Assembly (NCBI GenBank): GCA_963753075.1
Contig: CAVWAR010000017.1
Location: forward strand, 744,001-808,000
DNA: 64,000 bases
Reading direction: 5' to 3'
Origin: Prado023 sp963753075
GTDB lineage: Bacteria > Actinomycetota > Actinomycetes > S36-B12 > CAIYMF01
Shown one piece after another: positions 1 to 8,609 of the stretch. Numbering within the stretch: position 1 is the stretch's first letter; the number at the start of each line of letters is the position of its first letter. The position numbers were made by a program, and so were the translations under genes. The notes below the pieces were generated by a model, which was not told where the DNA came from, made no database searches, and saw only the letters and a program-made list of their open reading frames with translations.

Positions 1-2321
1 GAGCAGGCCGTGCTTGAGCGCCGCCGGGCACGGCGTCGCAGCGTCCTGCTCACGGCCACCGCAGGGGCCGTGGCAATCGGCGTCCTGGCGACGGTCCTCG
101 GCGCGGGCGCGGCTCAGCAGGCAGCCGACGAGCGGGATGCCGCTGCGTTCACCGAGCTCGTCGGGAACGGCGACCCTCGTGCACGACACCCGCCCCGACC
201 TCGGCCTGCTCCTCGCAGCGGAGGCCTTCGACCAGGACCCCGGCCCCGAAGCCCAAGGAGCCCTCCTCGCTGGGCTGCAACAGCTGGACGGCACGGCCGA
301 GGTCTGGACCGAGGGCCGCTTCGACATCGGAAGCGCGAAATTCGGGCGGGTGCACCAACATCCCTGAGCCGGGCGTCCTCGTCGTGCAGCCGAGCAACGT
401 TCGCCGAAGGCCGACACGGCGGCGCTTGGGCCGATCCTGGAACTTGACGTCGTGAACCGGCGGATTGTGCGACGACTCGAGGACCATGCCCTTGGTCTGC
501 GACGTCCGGCGTCTGCCGAGCGGCCTTCGACGGCGGGCCCGGGACGGGGCAGTGTTCGCGGGCCAGACGATCAGACAACAGTCGCGCTTCTCGTGGACGA
601 AGGCGGTAACGAGGTCGCCCAAGCTTCCGTTGTGGTCGGCTCCCCTGTTCGGCCCCAATGGGGAAGCTCATCGCGCGCCGCGGTAAGGACACGGGCGGGC
701 CTACTACATCGTGGATCCTGAGACGCGTCAGCCGATCGGTGAGCCAGTGTTCACCGGCGCTCAGGCATGGCTGTCGCCGACGGCCTCGCAGTTCGTTGTC
801 GTGGGCCCGGCTGAGCCGGGCGAGTTCGGGTCCGCGCCGATCACTCTGCTGGACGCGCAGACCTTCGACACGATCGCCACGCTCACCGACGTCGTGCCCG
901 ACTCGCCGCCCGCCTGGGGTCAGGGCGACGCGCTGGTGGCGTATCACGCGACGAGCGCGGGAGCCTGCGGGTGTGGGACACCAGAACCGGTGAGCCGGTG
1001 CTCACAGTCGATGACGCGGGGGGTCCTCGTGGTCGCGATCTCGCCGGACGGCGAGCACGATCGCCGTCAGCACGGGAACCGGGGACGTGCAGTACCGCTC
1101 CATGACCGACGGGCGGGTCCTCGACGAGGTCGACCCAGGGCCAGCAGTGTGCTGATTGGCCCTCGAGTGGATCGATGACACCCGACTCGCCGCCTTGGGC
1201 GCCGGTGGAGTGGTCTCGATCCTCAGCCGATCCGGGAGCGCGCTGGGGGAGCGCGGGCCGCCCTGCTGCTCGCCGGACGAGTTCTCCGTCGTCATACCGG
1301 AGGGCCAACCGAATGCCCTATCGCCTACTACGGCAGCTACGAGACCGGCATGGGTCGGTTCGTCGACCTGGAGACGGGTGAGACAGCGAACTGTCGACCT
1401 GTCACCGTACGTCTTGGACCCGCCGGCGGCGGGGGCGACCTTGGACACCCGGGAGTCAGCTCCTGCTCAGGCCCAGCGGCGAGGCCTCTGCTCGTCGATG
1501 GGCTCGGCAGCACTGGTGCGGAAGGTGCCCGATCCCCGTGGAGCACATTCTGGATGACGTTCCGCTCGCCGCTCCCGCGGGACCGGCCATCCTCGGACGC
1601 TACCGCCCTCGACCTTCACTGTGTTGGGGGTGGCCTCAGGGAGGACGAACGGCTGTGTTCTCGCTGGACGTGGCACATATCGACGCGACCACGCCTGGAC
1701 GTGCTTGACGGCCCTACCCGCATCGACCTGCCAGAGCCGGCAGTCATAGGTGGCACCTCCAGTCACGGCTCAGTGATCGCCCTCGAGTATGCGGGCCTCC
1801 GAGGCGACCAGATTCGAGTTCCGCAGACACCGACGGGGTCGTCCTTGCCGAGGGCACGCTGCCCACCCCGGTCGGCTGGGCGGCCCTGACCGGCGATGGC
1901 CGCCATGTGGTCGCCGCCAGGGCCTCCGACGACTCGGTGCGCGTGGTGGACACCCAGCGACGGCCGCTCAACCGTCCTGCCGGTGAACTCCGAGCCCCGG
2001 GAGCCTGACATGCTCTCCGATGGCCGATTCATGATCCAGACCCGCGAGGGACAGTACGAGCTCTGGGACGCCGCGGGACCCACACGGATCGGAGCCCTGG
2101 CCGATCCAGGCCCGTATGCCAAGACGTCCCCCTCAGTTGCCCGCGACGAGTCGCACGTTTGGATCGTGCTCGACGGCGCCTGGACCAGGATCCCCCTGGA
2201 CCCACGCGGATGGCGCGATCGTGCCTGCACCCTGGCGGGCCGGTCACTCACCGCACAGGAATGGCGCGACTTCGTCCCCGGCGAACGGCCATACCACGAC
2301 GCCTGTGCCCACGCCGCCTGA
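1..2321 (+). pseudogene. Decayed C-terminal part of an nSTAND/SARP-like WD40 repeat protein
   Basis: No single frame is open across this stretch, but protein-like pieces follow one another in different frames. A transmembrane-like segment comes first (about 40-130), followed by a piece with the motif TRPDLGLLLAAEAF (about 185-366, after a shift near 185). WD40-like pieces follow (VDPETRQPIGEP near 710, then near 1345 and 1834). The tail near 2200-2321 contains RDRACTLAGRSLTAQEW. The order 'LLLA-EA' helix, beta-propeller, then an 'RACxLAGRxLTxxEW' tail is typical of large actinobacterial STAND/SARP regulators with WD40 repeats. At least five frame changes are needed, so this is a pseudogene rather than one sequencing error. 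It continues off the left edge. The family call is inference from motifs. Confidence 0.7.
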
Positions 2322-2353
2322 GGCCAGACGGCCTCGCGGCGACCAACGTCTCC

Positions 2354-2374
2354 CGTGCTATGTGCCTGCTATGT
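2354..2374 (+). repeat. Leader repeat, copy 1 (21 bp)
   Basis: This 21-bp sequence recurs exactly at 3025-3045. Inside it the heptamer GCTATGT occurs twice, four bases apart. It lies 106 bp before the ATG at 2460, and the second copy lies 108 bp before the matching ATG at 3133. It may be part of a promoter or leader duplicated together with the following signal-peptide segment. Confidence 0.75.
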
Positions 2375-2459
2375 GGCACTCCTAACGTCAGTTGCGCACG
2401 ACAGGCCAAGCCACAGACCTGGCCCGGCACGAACACATGTCGAACCCGAGGAGACCCTC

Positions 2460-3056
2460 ATGCGCACGCGCCCACTGATCAAGACGCTGGCCATCGCCAG
2501 TGCGACCACTCTGGCCCTCGGCTTGACCGCAGCGCCGAGCCAAGCCGCTCGAACGGTCGTGACGACCGAGGAGCAACCGTGGACCCTCTTCTACGACAAC
2601 GTCGTCACTGGCGATGGCGCCAACACGCTGATCCTCTACACCGGCGCGTCCGTGGGTGAGGAGTGCGCGGGCGACCTTCCGACAGTGAAGGTCCGGAGCA
2701 GGGCCAAGGGTGAGGAAGGCGCTGCTGGCGCGACCCTGGTCGAGCGCTTCGTGACCCGCGCCACGTTCAACGTCTACGAAGGAAACGGCCTGGACGCGGT
2801 GGAGTTCTTCGGCCAGGTCTGCGCGTCCCTCAGCACTGGAGGAGAGGCACCCACCCCGATCGCGACTGGACGCGGCCTCGTCAAGCGGCGGGTGGATGTC
2901 GCGTACAACGGAGCCGCGGGCGCACAGAGAGCGCAGCCCCGGCAGCAACACGTGGCGGCGCTCTCCCGTGACCACGCTCGTCGAAGCCGGTATGTGCGGC
3001 GAGGCGCCAGTGCCCGGATTCTGGCGTGCTATGTGCCTGCTATGTCCTGCTCGTAG
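2460..3056 (+). CDS. Small secreted protein of unknown function
   Basis: The protein of about 198 aa starts at the ATG preceded by GAGGAG. The N-terminus (MRTRPLIKTLAIASATTLAL, ending near AAPSQAA) is a clear Sec signal peptide, so the product should be exported. I do not recognise the mature domain. It has two cysteines (in GEECAG and QVCAS). The last ~50 residues read through the second leader repeat and look unlike the rest, so the natural C-terminus may have been lost by the duplication or by a frameshift near 2925. The first ~60 bp of the gene are repeated in degraded form at 3133-3200. Confidence 0.6.
   Translation: MRTRPLIKTLAIASATTLALGLTAAPSQAARTVVTTEEQPWTLFYDNVVTGDGANTLILYTGASVGEECAGDLPTVKVRSRAKGEEGAAGATLVERFVTRATFNVYEGNGLDAVEFFGQVCASLSTGGEAPTPIATGRGLVKRRVDVAYNGAAGAQRAQPRQQHVAALSRDHARRSRYVRRGASARILACYVPAMSCS
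3025..3045 (+). repeat. Leader repeat, copy 2 (21 bp)
   Basis: Exact second copy of the 21-bp sequence at 2354-2374. It lies inside the 3' end of the upstream open frame and 108 bp before the degraded signal-peptide copy at 3133. Confidence 0.75.
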
Positions 3057-3132
3057 CTTGGCAGTCGTGCACCAATGGCCCGACAGCAAGTCGGGCCAGG
3101 CACGAAGACACCTCGATTCAGAAGGGATCATC

Positions 3133-3230
3133 ATGCGCACGTCCGCTGATCAAGACGCTGACCATCGCCCACGCGATCATTCTCGCCCTCGGCATGACTG
3201 GCGCACCGGGCCAGATCACGTCGCAGGCGT
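3133..3230 (+). pseudogene. Degraded copy of the signal-peptide segment of the gene at 2460
   Basis: From the ATG at 3133 the DNA closely follows the start of the gene at 2460 (ATGCGCACG, then CTGATCAAGACGCTG, then CTCGCCCTCGGC). Two bases are missing after the ninth base, so the frame is broken almost at once. No complete product can be made from this ATG. The intact frame downstream encodes a different lipoprotein. Confidence 0.6.
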
Positions 3231-3237
3231 CGGGTGG

Positions 3238-3990
3238 GTGCTCAAGGCTGCCGGCATGGCCACGATCGCCTGTGGGGCAGCGCTTATGCTCTCCGCGTGC
3301 GACTCAGGCAGCAGCGCCGCCACCTCCGGGGCAGAACTGACGGAGGTCGCCACGTCCGAGGAGCCGGTGGACGACCTCAGGAAGTACCTGCCGGCGAGCG
3401 AGCCCGGCACGTATACCTACACCAGGGGCCCGTTCCCGGTGACCTTCACAACCACCGAGGCCACGTTCGACCCGTCCAAAGGAGGCGACCCCTACCGGGT
3501 CCTGCTCGGTGACCCCTACGGCTCCCTCTCTCTTGACTTCCCTGTCAACGTCGCCGACCTGTCGCAGCTGGTGACGGAAGGCGAACCCGGCGACGAGGAG
3601 CTGTTTGCCGGTCCGATCGACTTCCCCGCCGACGTCGGCGCGTGGCTCGAGGGCGCTGTCGCGCTGGAGATCATGGACCAGGGCACGCTCAGCCTCGCCG
3701 ACGGCGACGCGTCGTGGTGGGACATTGAGGTCTCCGACCCATCGGCGAGGTGCTTCTCCGACAGCCCACCCGGCGAGGATGATCCATGCGTCGTTCTGTG
3801 GCCGTACCTCGACGAACAGGACGATCGGCAGATTGGTGAGGTCGTCCTTGGGCCGCGTCGCGTCTACGCCATCGAGGCCGGCAGCGAGCCGCTGATGGTG
3901 GTGGCCGGAACCGGCGGGACCCCCGAGGAGGAGGTCGCCGGCTGGTTGGCCACCACGGATGAGATCGTCTCCTCGGTCACGCTCGAGTGA
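3238..3990 (+). CDS. Lipoprotein of unknown function
   Basis: The product of about 250 aa begins with a short lipoprotein signal, hydrophobic up to the lipobox LSAC, with a Ser/Gly/Ala-rich linker after the cysteine. The GTG at 3238 is preferred because it gives a lysine near the N-terminus; the ATG at 3256 is the alternative. The mature part is acidic and includes SWWDIEVSDPSARCF and a two-cysteine stretch (RCF to DPCVVLWPY) that could form a disulfide. I do not recognise the family. The gene follows the degraded copy of the neighbouring signal sequence, so its original promoter may have been replaced by the duplicated leader. Confidence 0.65.
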   Translation: MLKAAGMATIACGAALMLSACDSGSSAATSGAELTEVATSEEPVDDLRKYLPASEPGTYTYTRGPFPVTFTTTEATFDPSKGGDPYRVLLGDPYGSLSLDFPVNVADLSQLVTEGEPGDEELFAGPIDFPADVGAWLEGAVALEIMDQGTLSLADGDASWWDIEVSDPSARCFSDSPPGEDDPCVVLWPYLDEQDDRQIGEVVLGPRRVYAIEAGSEPLMVVAGTGGTPEEEVAGWLATTDEIVSSVTLE

Positions 3991-4101
3991 AGGTCCTCAA
4001 CCAGCGGGGATTCGGACCACGATCCAAGTGGGGTGCTTCAACGGACGCACGCCAGCGGCTCAGGGCGCGTTCGACAACGTGCCGGTGGCGTGGGCCGGAG
4101 G

Positions 4102-4107
4102 CATCAT
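4102..4107 (+). promoter_or_regulatory. -10-like hexamer CATCAT for the sirtuin gene
   Basis: CATCAT ends exactly six bases before the GTG at 4114. It supports the GTG as the start of a leaderless mRNA, because the out-of-frame ATG inside the hexamer cannot encode the protein. Confidence 0.45.
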
Positions 4108-4113
4108 GGGCGG

Positions 4114-4992
4114 GTGCTAACCACACCGGCGCCTGATGTCGCCGCCCTGACGGGTCTCGTGGCCGACGGGGGAGTGGTCGTGCTCAGCGGCGCGGGCCTG
4201 TCGACGGAGTCAGGAATCCCCGACTACCGCGGACCAAGCGCTGCGGCAACGCGGCAACAAGCCCCGATGACCCATCAGGCGTTCGTGGGCGATCAGGTCG
4301 CCCGGCGTCGGTACTGGGCGCGCAGCCACGTCGGCTGGGGCCTCATGGCGCAGGCGGTTCCCAACGCTGGGCACGTCGCGGTGACCCGGCTCGAGCAGAT
4401 GGGTCTTGTCCAGGGGACGATCACGCAGAACGTGGATGGCCTGCACACCTCCGCCGGCACTCGCCGCGTGGTCGACCTGCACGGCCGCCTCGACCGGGTG
4501 GTGTGCCTGGGCTGCGCTGCCACGTCCAGCCGCGCACGCGTCGCCGAGCGACTCTCAGCAGCCAACCAGTCCTGGCTCGGGAGCGCAACCGCCGTGAATC
4601 CGGATGGCGATGTCGACATCGCCGAGGAGCTACTCGACGGCTTCGCGGTCGTGGACTGCCAGCATTGCCGCGGCACCCTGATGCCCGACGTCGTCTACTT
4701 CGGTGGCAAGGTCCCCGCAGACCGGGTCGCCGCCGCCTTCAGCCTCGTCGACGCCGCATCAGTCATGCTCGTGCTCGGGTCCTCGCTGACGGTCTACTCC
4801 GGTCGCCGGTTCGTGGTGCACGCGGCCAGGTCGGGCATGCCGGTGGCGATCATCAACCAGGGGCCGACCCGCTGTGACGATCTGGCCACGGTCACGCTGA
4901 ACGCCCCGCTCGGGAGCACCCTCGAGGAGCTTGTGACCCGAGTGGCACCGGCGGCTTCCGAGCTGAGGCTTGCGCAGGCGCCCACCCCATAG
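4114..4992 (+). CDS. Sir2-family NAD-dependent protein deacylase (first of two)
   Basis: The 292-aa protein is a full-length sirtuin. NAD-binding motifs are GAGLSTESGIPDYRG near residue 25 and TQNVDGLH near 110. The catalytic histidine is in DLHGRLDR. Four zinc ligands are visible as CLGC and CQHC, with a ~45-residue loop between them that is longer than usual. GSSLTVYSG and INQGPT complete the Rossmann part. It would remove acyl groups from protein lysines in the cytoplasm, using NAD+. The second sirtuin of the window (25879) is shorter and differs strongly, so the two are not recent duplicates. The downstream membrane-protein gene begins ten bases after the stop, and its -10 hexamer overlaps this stop codon. 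Confidence 0.9.
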   Translation: MLTTPAPDVAALTGLVADGGVVVLSGAGLSTESGIPDYRGPSAAATRQQAPMTHQAFVGDQVARRRYWARSHVGWGLMAQAVPNAGHVAVTRLEQMGLVQGTITQNVDGLHTSAGTRRVVDLHGRLDRVVCLGCAATSSRARVAERLSAANQSWLGSATAVNPDGDVDIAEELLDGFAVVDCQHCRGTLMPDVVYFGGKVPADRVAAAFSLVDAASVMLVLGSSLTVYSGRRFVVHAARSGMPVAIINQGPTRCDDLATVTLNAPLGSTLEELVTRVAPAASELRLAQAPTP

Positions 4993-4995
4993 CCT
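4990..4995 (+). promoter_or_regulatory. -10-like hexamer TAGCCT for the membrane protein gene
   Basis: TAGCCT lies exactly six bases before the ATG at 5002. It contains the last bases, including the stop codon, of the preceding sirtuin gene. Confidence 0.45.
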
Positions 4996-5001
4996 GAAGC
5001 C

Positions 5002-5535
5002 ATGAGTGCCCAGAGCAGCACCAGCCCGTTGGGTGTGCTCCGACCGCAACCCTGGGATTCCTGGGCAGTTCTGCTGCTGTGGATCGCTCGACGCGCGTTC
5101 CTACCCCTGCTGGCGCTGGGCATCATCCCTGTCGCCCTCGCCGGACAACTGGACGGTCACCTTGCTGCTGACCTTGATACGCCGCAAGACCTGATTGCGG
5201 CTGTGTTCTCCCCGTTGTGGCTCCTGGCGATCGCCGCCCTGCTACGCATCGCCACCGCCGCTGCGGAGTTCGCTCTCGCCTTCCACTCACCTGCAGCTGA
5301 CGGCGGATATCCGCCCGAACCCACTCAACTGACCAGGTGGCAACGATTCAGCGACCAGTTCACCCTGGCCTCCGGCCGCGCTGCCCTGCGTCGGACATGG
5401 TTCGTGCGCTACGAGGCCATCCACCGACTCGGTTCTGCCGGTGACGCTCTGAAGACCGTCGGGGTGATTGTCATGTGGAGTCTGCTCCCCGCCGTGCTGC
5501 TCGCCACAGCCGTCCTGGAGGTCATCTACAGCTGA
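5002..5535 (+). CDS. Small membrane protein of unknown function
   Basis: The 177-aa protein has three hydrophobic segments (about residues 22-48, 65-90 and 150-175) separated by a polar stretch with Trp and Arg residues. It has no signal peptide and no conserved catalytic motif that I recognise. The start is chosen because no Shine-Dalgarno sequence is present but a -10-like hexamer lies at the leaderless distance. It is tightly spaced behind the sirtuin gene but probably has its own promoter. Function unknown. Confidence 0.6.
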   Translation: MSAQSSTSPLGVLRPQPWDSWAVLLLWIARRAFLPLLALGIIPVALAGQLDGHLAADLDTPQDLIAAVFSPLWLLAIAALLRIATAAAEFALAFHSPAADGGYPPEPTQLTRWQRFSDQFTLASGRAALRRTWFVRYEAIHRLGSAGDALKTVGVIVMWSLLPAVLLATAVLEVIYS

Positions 5536-5590
5536 CCCGCGAGGGATGGCGCAGGACGCGCACGAGGGCAGATCGCCCCGGTTCTCGGAG

Positions 5591-5596
5591 TAGCGT
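5591..5596 (+). promoter_or_regulatory. -10-like hexamer TAGCGT upstream of the serine hydrolase gene
   Basis: TAGCGT, the same hexamer found before several minus-strand genes in this window, would place a transcript start near 5603. That is just before the possible GTG start at 5609 and about 45 bases before the preferred ATG at 5648. Confidence 0.35.
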
Positions 5597-5647
5597 GGAG
5601 ATCAGGCGGTGCGCACGGTGAAGGCCAGCATGTTCGTGAAGGGTCCC

Positions 5648-6811
5648 ATGACCACCCCCCGGGTGGGTCGGCATCCCTTCCGGTGGCTGCTGAGCGCCCT
5701 GCTCGCGCTGGCGTTGCTCGTCGGCTGCGGGCCGTCGTCCGAGGAACTCGAAGCGGTTGACTACACACCGCTTGCGGGGGCGGGCCTGGAGGTGTCCACG
5801 CCCAGTGAGGTGGGGCTGGACCCGATGGCCCTGGCCGAGATGTTCTTCGACGCGGCACAGCTGAGGACCCTCTACGGGCTTCTGGTCATCAAGGATGGGC
5901 AGCTGATCGCTGAGAAGTACTTCAATGGGAGTTCCATCGACAAGCGGAAGTTCATGGCCTCGGCGACCAAGAGCTTCACGTCAGCATTGGTTGGTATCGC
6001 ACTTGATCAGGGCTGCCTGCCGAGCGTGGATCAGGGGTTCATGGAGTTCTTCCCCGAGTACTCAGATCGAATCGACGATCCAAGGAAGGCGCACATCACG
6101 ATCCGGGACCTCCTGAAGATGCGTTCCGGATTCGTGTGGGAGGAGCGCACTCCGCCGTACATGGAGTCACTGTTCACCTCCCGTGGGTACTGGCTTCCAT
6201 TCATTGCTGACTTCCCTCTCACCAGTGACCCCGGCGCCAAGTTCGGCTACAGCAACCTCAGCTCCCACCTGCTCGCGGTCATCGTGGCGCGAGCGTGCGA
6301 ATCAGACCTCAAGGCCTTCGCCCAGGAGCACCTCTTCGCACCGATCGGCGCGGAGGTGGGCGACTGGAGCCAGGATGCCGATGGCAACTACTACGGTGCC
6401 CATGGGATGCCGCTGACAGCTCGCGACATGGCCAGATTCGGCCTGCTGTACCTCAACTCCGGGGAGTACGAGGGGAATCAAGTGGTTTCTGCCGACTGGG
6501 TCAGCGAATCACTCGAGAGATACTCGGAGGACATCAACATATCCGGGTGGTTTCCCTGGAGCAGCAGGTACGGCCACTACCGCGATCTCGGGTACGGGTA
6601 CCAATGGTGGTCCGCCGAGGCTGGCGACCATCGATTCAACTATGCGTCCGGCCACGGCGGGAACCAGATCATCGTGGTGGACGACCTCAACATGGTTGTT
6701 GTCGCAAGCGCGGACCGCCTCTTCGCAGACTTCGGGGACGGCGCCTGGGACAAGGAACGGGCGATCATCGACATCGTGGGCAAGTACATCGGCTCGTTGC
6801 CCAATCCGTGA
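5648..6811 (+). CDS. Serine hydrolase lipoprotein, beta-lactamase class C / esterase family
   Basis: The protein of about 387 aa has a lipoprotein signal (arginine-rich start, hydrophobic run, lipobox LVGC), so it should be anchored outside the membrane. The class C / penicillin-binding fold is shown by the SxxK motif SATKS with the nucleophilic Ser and general-base Lys, by YSN (GYSNLSSH) as the second catalytic element, and by HGG (SGHGGNQ) near the C-terminus. Likely substrates are amides or esters such as peptidoglycan peptides or small esters; they cannot be specified. The ATG at 5648 gives the most normal signal length. The GTG at 5609 and ATG at 5630 are in frame upstream. Confidence 0.85.
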   Translation: MTTPRVGRHPFRWLLSALLALALLVGCGPSSEELEAVDYTPLAGAGLEVSTPSEVGLDPMALAEMFFDAAQLRTLYGLLVIKDGQLIAEKYFNGSSIDKRKFMASATKSFTSALVGIALDQGCLPSVDQGFMEFFPEYSDRIDDPRKAHITIRDLLKMRSGFVWEERTPPYMESLFTSRGYWLPFIADFPLTSDPGAKFGYSNLSSHLLAVIVARACESDLKAFAQEHLFAPIGAEVGDWSQDADGNYYGAHGMPLTARDMARFGLLYLNSGEYEGNQVVSADWVSESLERYSEDINISGWFPWSSRYGHYRDLGYGYQWWSAEAGDHRFNYASGHGGNQIIVVDDLNMVVVASADRLFADFGDGAWDKERAIIDIVGKYIGSLPNP

Positions 6812-6897
6812 CCATCGCAGAAGACGCCCGCTTGCGGCCTGGCTGGTCCACGCGTGAGGGGGATTCACACGAGCGGCACCCAGCAGGCCCGGTGTGG

Positions 6898-6903
6898 GAC
6901 CGT
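6898..6903 (+). promoter_or_regulatory. -10-like hexamer GACCGT for the radical SAM gene
   Basis: GACCGT sits exactly six bases before the GTG at 6910. The first base departs from consensus, so this is the weakest site of the set. Confidence 0.25.
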
Positions 6904-6909
6904 GGCTGT

Positions 6910-8235
6910 GTGGCCAGCGCGGTCTCAGGGCTCGGCGCGGCCGATGTCGTCAGGATGCTGGACGGCCCGGCCGGCGCATACGTGCACGTCCCCTTCTGCT
7001 CCTACATCTGCCCGTTCTGCCCCTACAACAAGGTCGTCCCTCACGGCGACCAACCCCAGAGGTACTTCGCCGCGCTGCTCGGTGAGATCGACGCATACCT
7101 CGATGCCGGCGCCGGTGGTGAAGCCGGCTTCACGTCGCTCTACGTGGGCGGCGGGACACCGACGCTGTTCCTGGAGGACTTGAGCGCGGTGCTGCGGGCG
7201 CTTCCCGTCTCCGGTGAGCGTGCGATCGAGGTACTGCCCACACACGGCACGCCCGAGCGCCTCCAGCAGGTGCGCGACATCGGCTTCACCGCGGTCAGCA
7301 TCGGGGCGCAGTCGTTCTCCGACGAGGTGCTGCGCCGGCTGCGGCGGCCGCACGACGCCGCAGTTGCCCGGGCCGCGGTGCGGGCAGCTCTCGCCCGGTT
7401 CGACCTCGTCGACGTGGACCTCATCTTCGACGTCGAGTTCGACGACCGGCTGGCTGGCGTCTTCCTGCGCGACCTGGAGGAGTGCGTCACGCTGGGCGCC
7501 CACCAGGTGTCTACCTACCCGCTCATGAGATTCGGGTACACCCCGTTCGGTCGTGCGCAGCATCACCGCCGGCGTGAGCATGAGGTCCTGACCGAGGCGA
7601 CGCGGATCGCGGCCGCGCACGGCTATGAGCGCCGGTCCGTGTGGACCTTCAACCGCCGGGGTTCGCCGACCTACACGTCAATCACGAGGCATCGCTTCGT
7701 CGGGATGGGGGCCGGCTCCTCGTCGTTCCTGGGTCAGGACTTCCTGGTCAACCACTTCGGGGTGCAGGCCTACGTCGACTCGGTGGCGGCGGGCTCAGTT
7801 CCTGTCGCTCGCTGGATGCACCTGGGTCCGTGGGCGGGTATGGCCTACGACGCGTTCTGGCAGGCATACACGGGCCGCGTCCGTCCGGCCAGCCTGGCTG
7901 CCGACCACAGTGGGAGATCGCTCGCGGTGGCGGCGGGAACGAGGCCCCTTGCGACGGCTGGGCTCCTCCGCCGCAGCGCTGGCGGGTACGACCTCACCCC
8001 AAGAGGCTTCGACCTCTACCATGACCTCGAGCGGTGGGTCACCTACCAGCTGATCGAACCGCTCTGGGCGGAGATGCTGACCGAGCACGCGCAGCAGGGC
8101 GAGGCCGGCGCGCACTGGGCATCGCCGGAGGCCGGGCGCCGCAGCTGGACCTGGGAACTGGCCACGCGGCTCTTTGAACGTCCTGTCGACAGACGCCGTG
8201 GGCACGCCGCCGACGGGGGAGCCGCTCGGCGGTGA
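6910..8235 (+). CDS. HemN/HemW-like radical SAM protein
   Basis: The protein of about 441 aa carries the radical SAM cluster motif CSYICPFC (CX3CX2C) near its N-terminus, preceded by AYVHVPF. GGGTPTL and IGAQSFSDEVLRRLRR follow, as in coproporphyrinogen dehydrogenase / HemW-like proteins. A C-terminal HemN-type domain is suggested near the end. It would bind a 4Fe-4S cluster and SAM. The second motif reads ...EVLPTHGTPERL, where true HemN enzymes usually have an E-x-N/H-P pattern, so the substrate may differ and HemW-like haem trafficking or another reaction is possible. The start is uncertain: GTG 6910, GTG 6892 or ATG 6955. No haem genes are adjacent. Confidence 0.8.
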   Translation: MASAVSGLGAADVVRMLDGPAGAYVHVPFCSYICPFCPYNKVVPHGDQPQRYFAALLGEIDAYLDAGAGGEAGFTSLYVGGGTPTLFLEDLSAVLRALPVSGERAIEVLPTHGTPERLQQVRDIGFTAVSIGAQSFSDEVLRRLRRPHDAAVARAAVRAALARFDLVDVDLIFDVEFDDRLAGVFLRDLEECVTLGAHQVSTYPLMRFGYTPFGRAQHHRRREHEVLTEATRIAAAHGYERRSVWTFNRRGSPTYTSITRHRFVGMGAGSSSFLGQDFLVNHFGVQAYVDSVAAGSVPVARWMHLGPWAGMAYDAFWQAYTGRVRPASLAADHSGRSLAVAAGTRPLATAGLLRRSAGGYDLTPRGFDLYHDLERWVTYQLIEPLWAEMLTEHAQQGEAGAHWASPEAGRRSWTWELATRLFERPVDRRRGHAADGGAARR

Positions 8236-8609
8236 CCAGTCGCCCCCGGCCTGGAGGAACCTGCGGTACGTCCGCAGGGCATCCACGACCACGCGCGGCT
8301 CTCCCCGGAACAGCAGGGACAGCTCGCTGCTCCCACCGGATCCGCGTCAGCATTCCTGGACGGGTCCGTTGGCGACCACCCAACGACGCACTCGGGCGGC
8401 CCGCTGGGTCACGGATGCCGGGGATGCAGCGGTGCAGCCTCAAGGCCCTTGTCCCCTGACAGCCTCTGGGGCTGCCGCCTATTGTGACAAGGGAGCAGGA
8501 CATTCGAGGAAGGTGACCAGGTGACATCGCAACGAGCCCTGACGCCGGGTCACTGGCCCTGTGACGGCAGGCGTGTCCTACGGCCCCGGCAGCGGTCCAG
8601 GCTGATCTG
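8236..8609. other. Intergenic region without a confident gene
   Basis: These 374 bases hold no complete gene. On the minus strand, about 8210-8340, there is a protein-like stretch (LSLLFRGEPRVVVDAL, then TYRRFLQAGGDW) that follows an in-frame stop and lacks a usable start. It may be a remnant. The last 15 bases contain the CAGGCT hexamer assigned to the peptidase gene. Confidence 0.5.
8598..8603 (+). promoter_or_regulatory. -10-like hexamer CAGGCT for the M28 peptidase gene
   Basis: CAGGCT ends six bases before the ATG at 8610. No Shine-Dalgarno sequence is seen. Confidence 0.45.

Noticed and set aside
6295..6909. Upstream extension of the radical SAM frame
   Set aside because: It overlaps the end of the serine hydrolase gene, whose HGG motif lies there. 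The extension is basic and motif-free.
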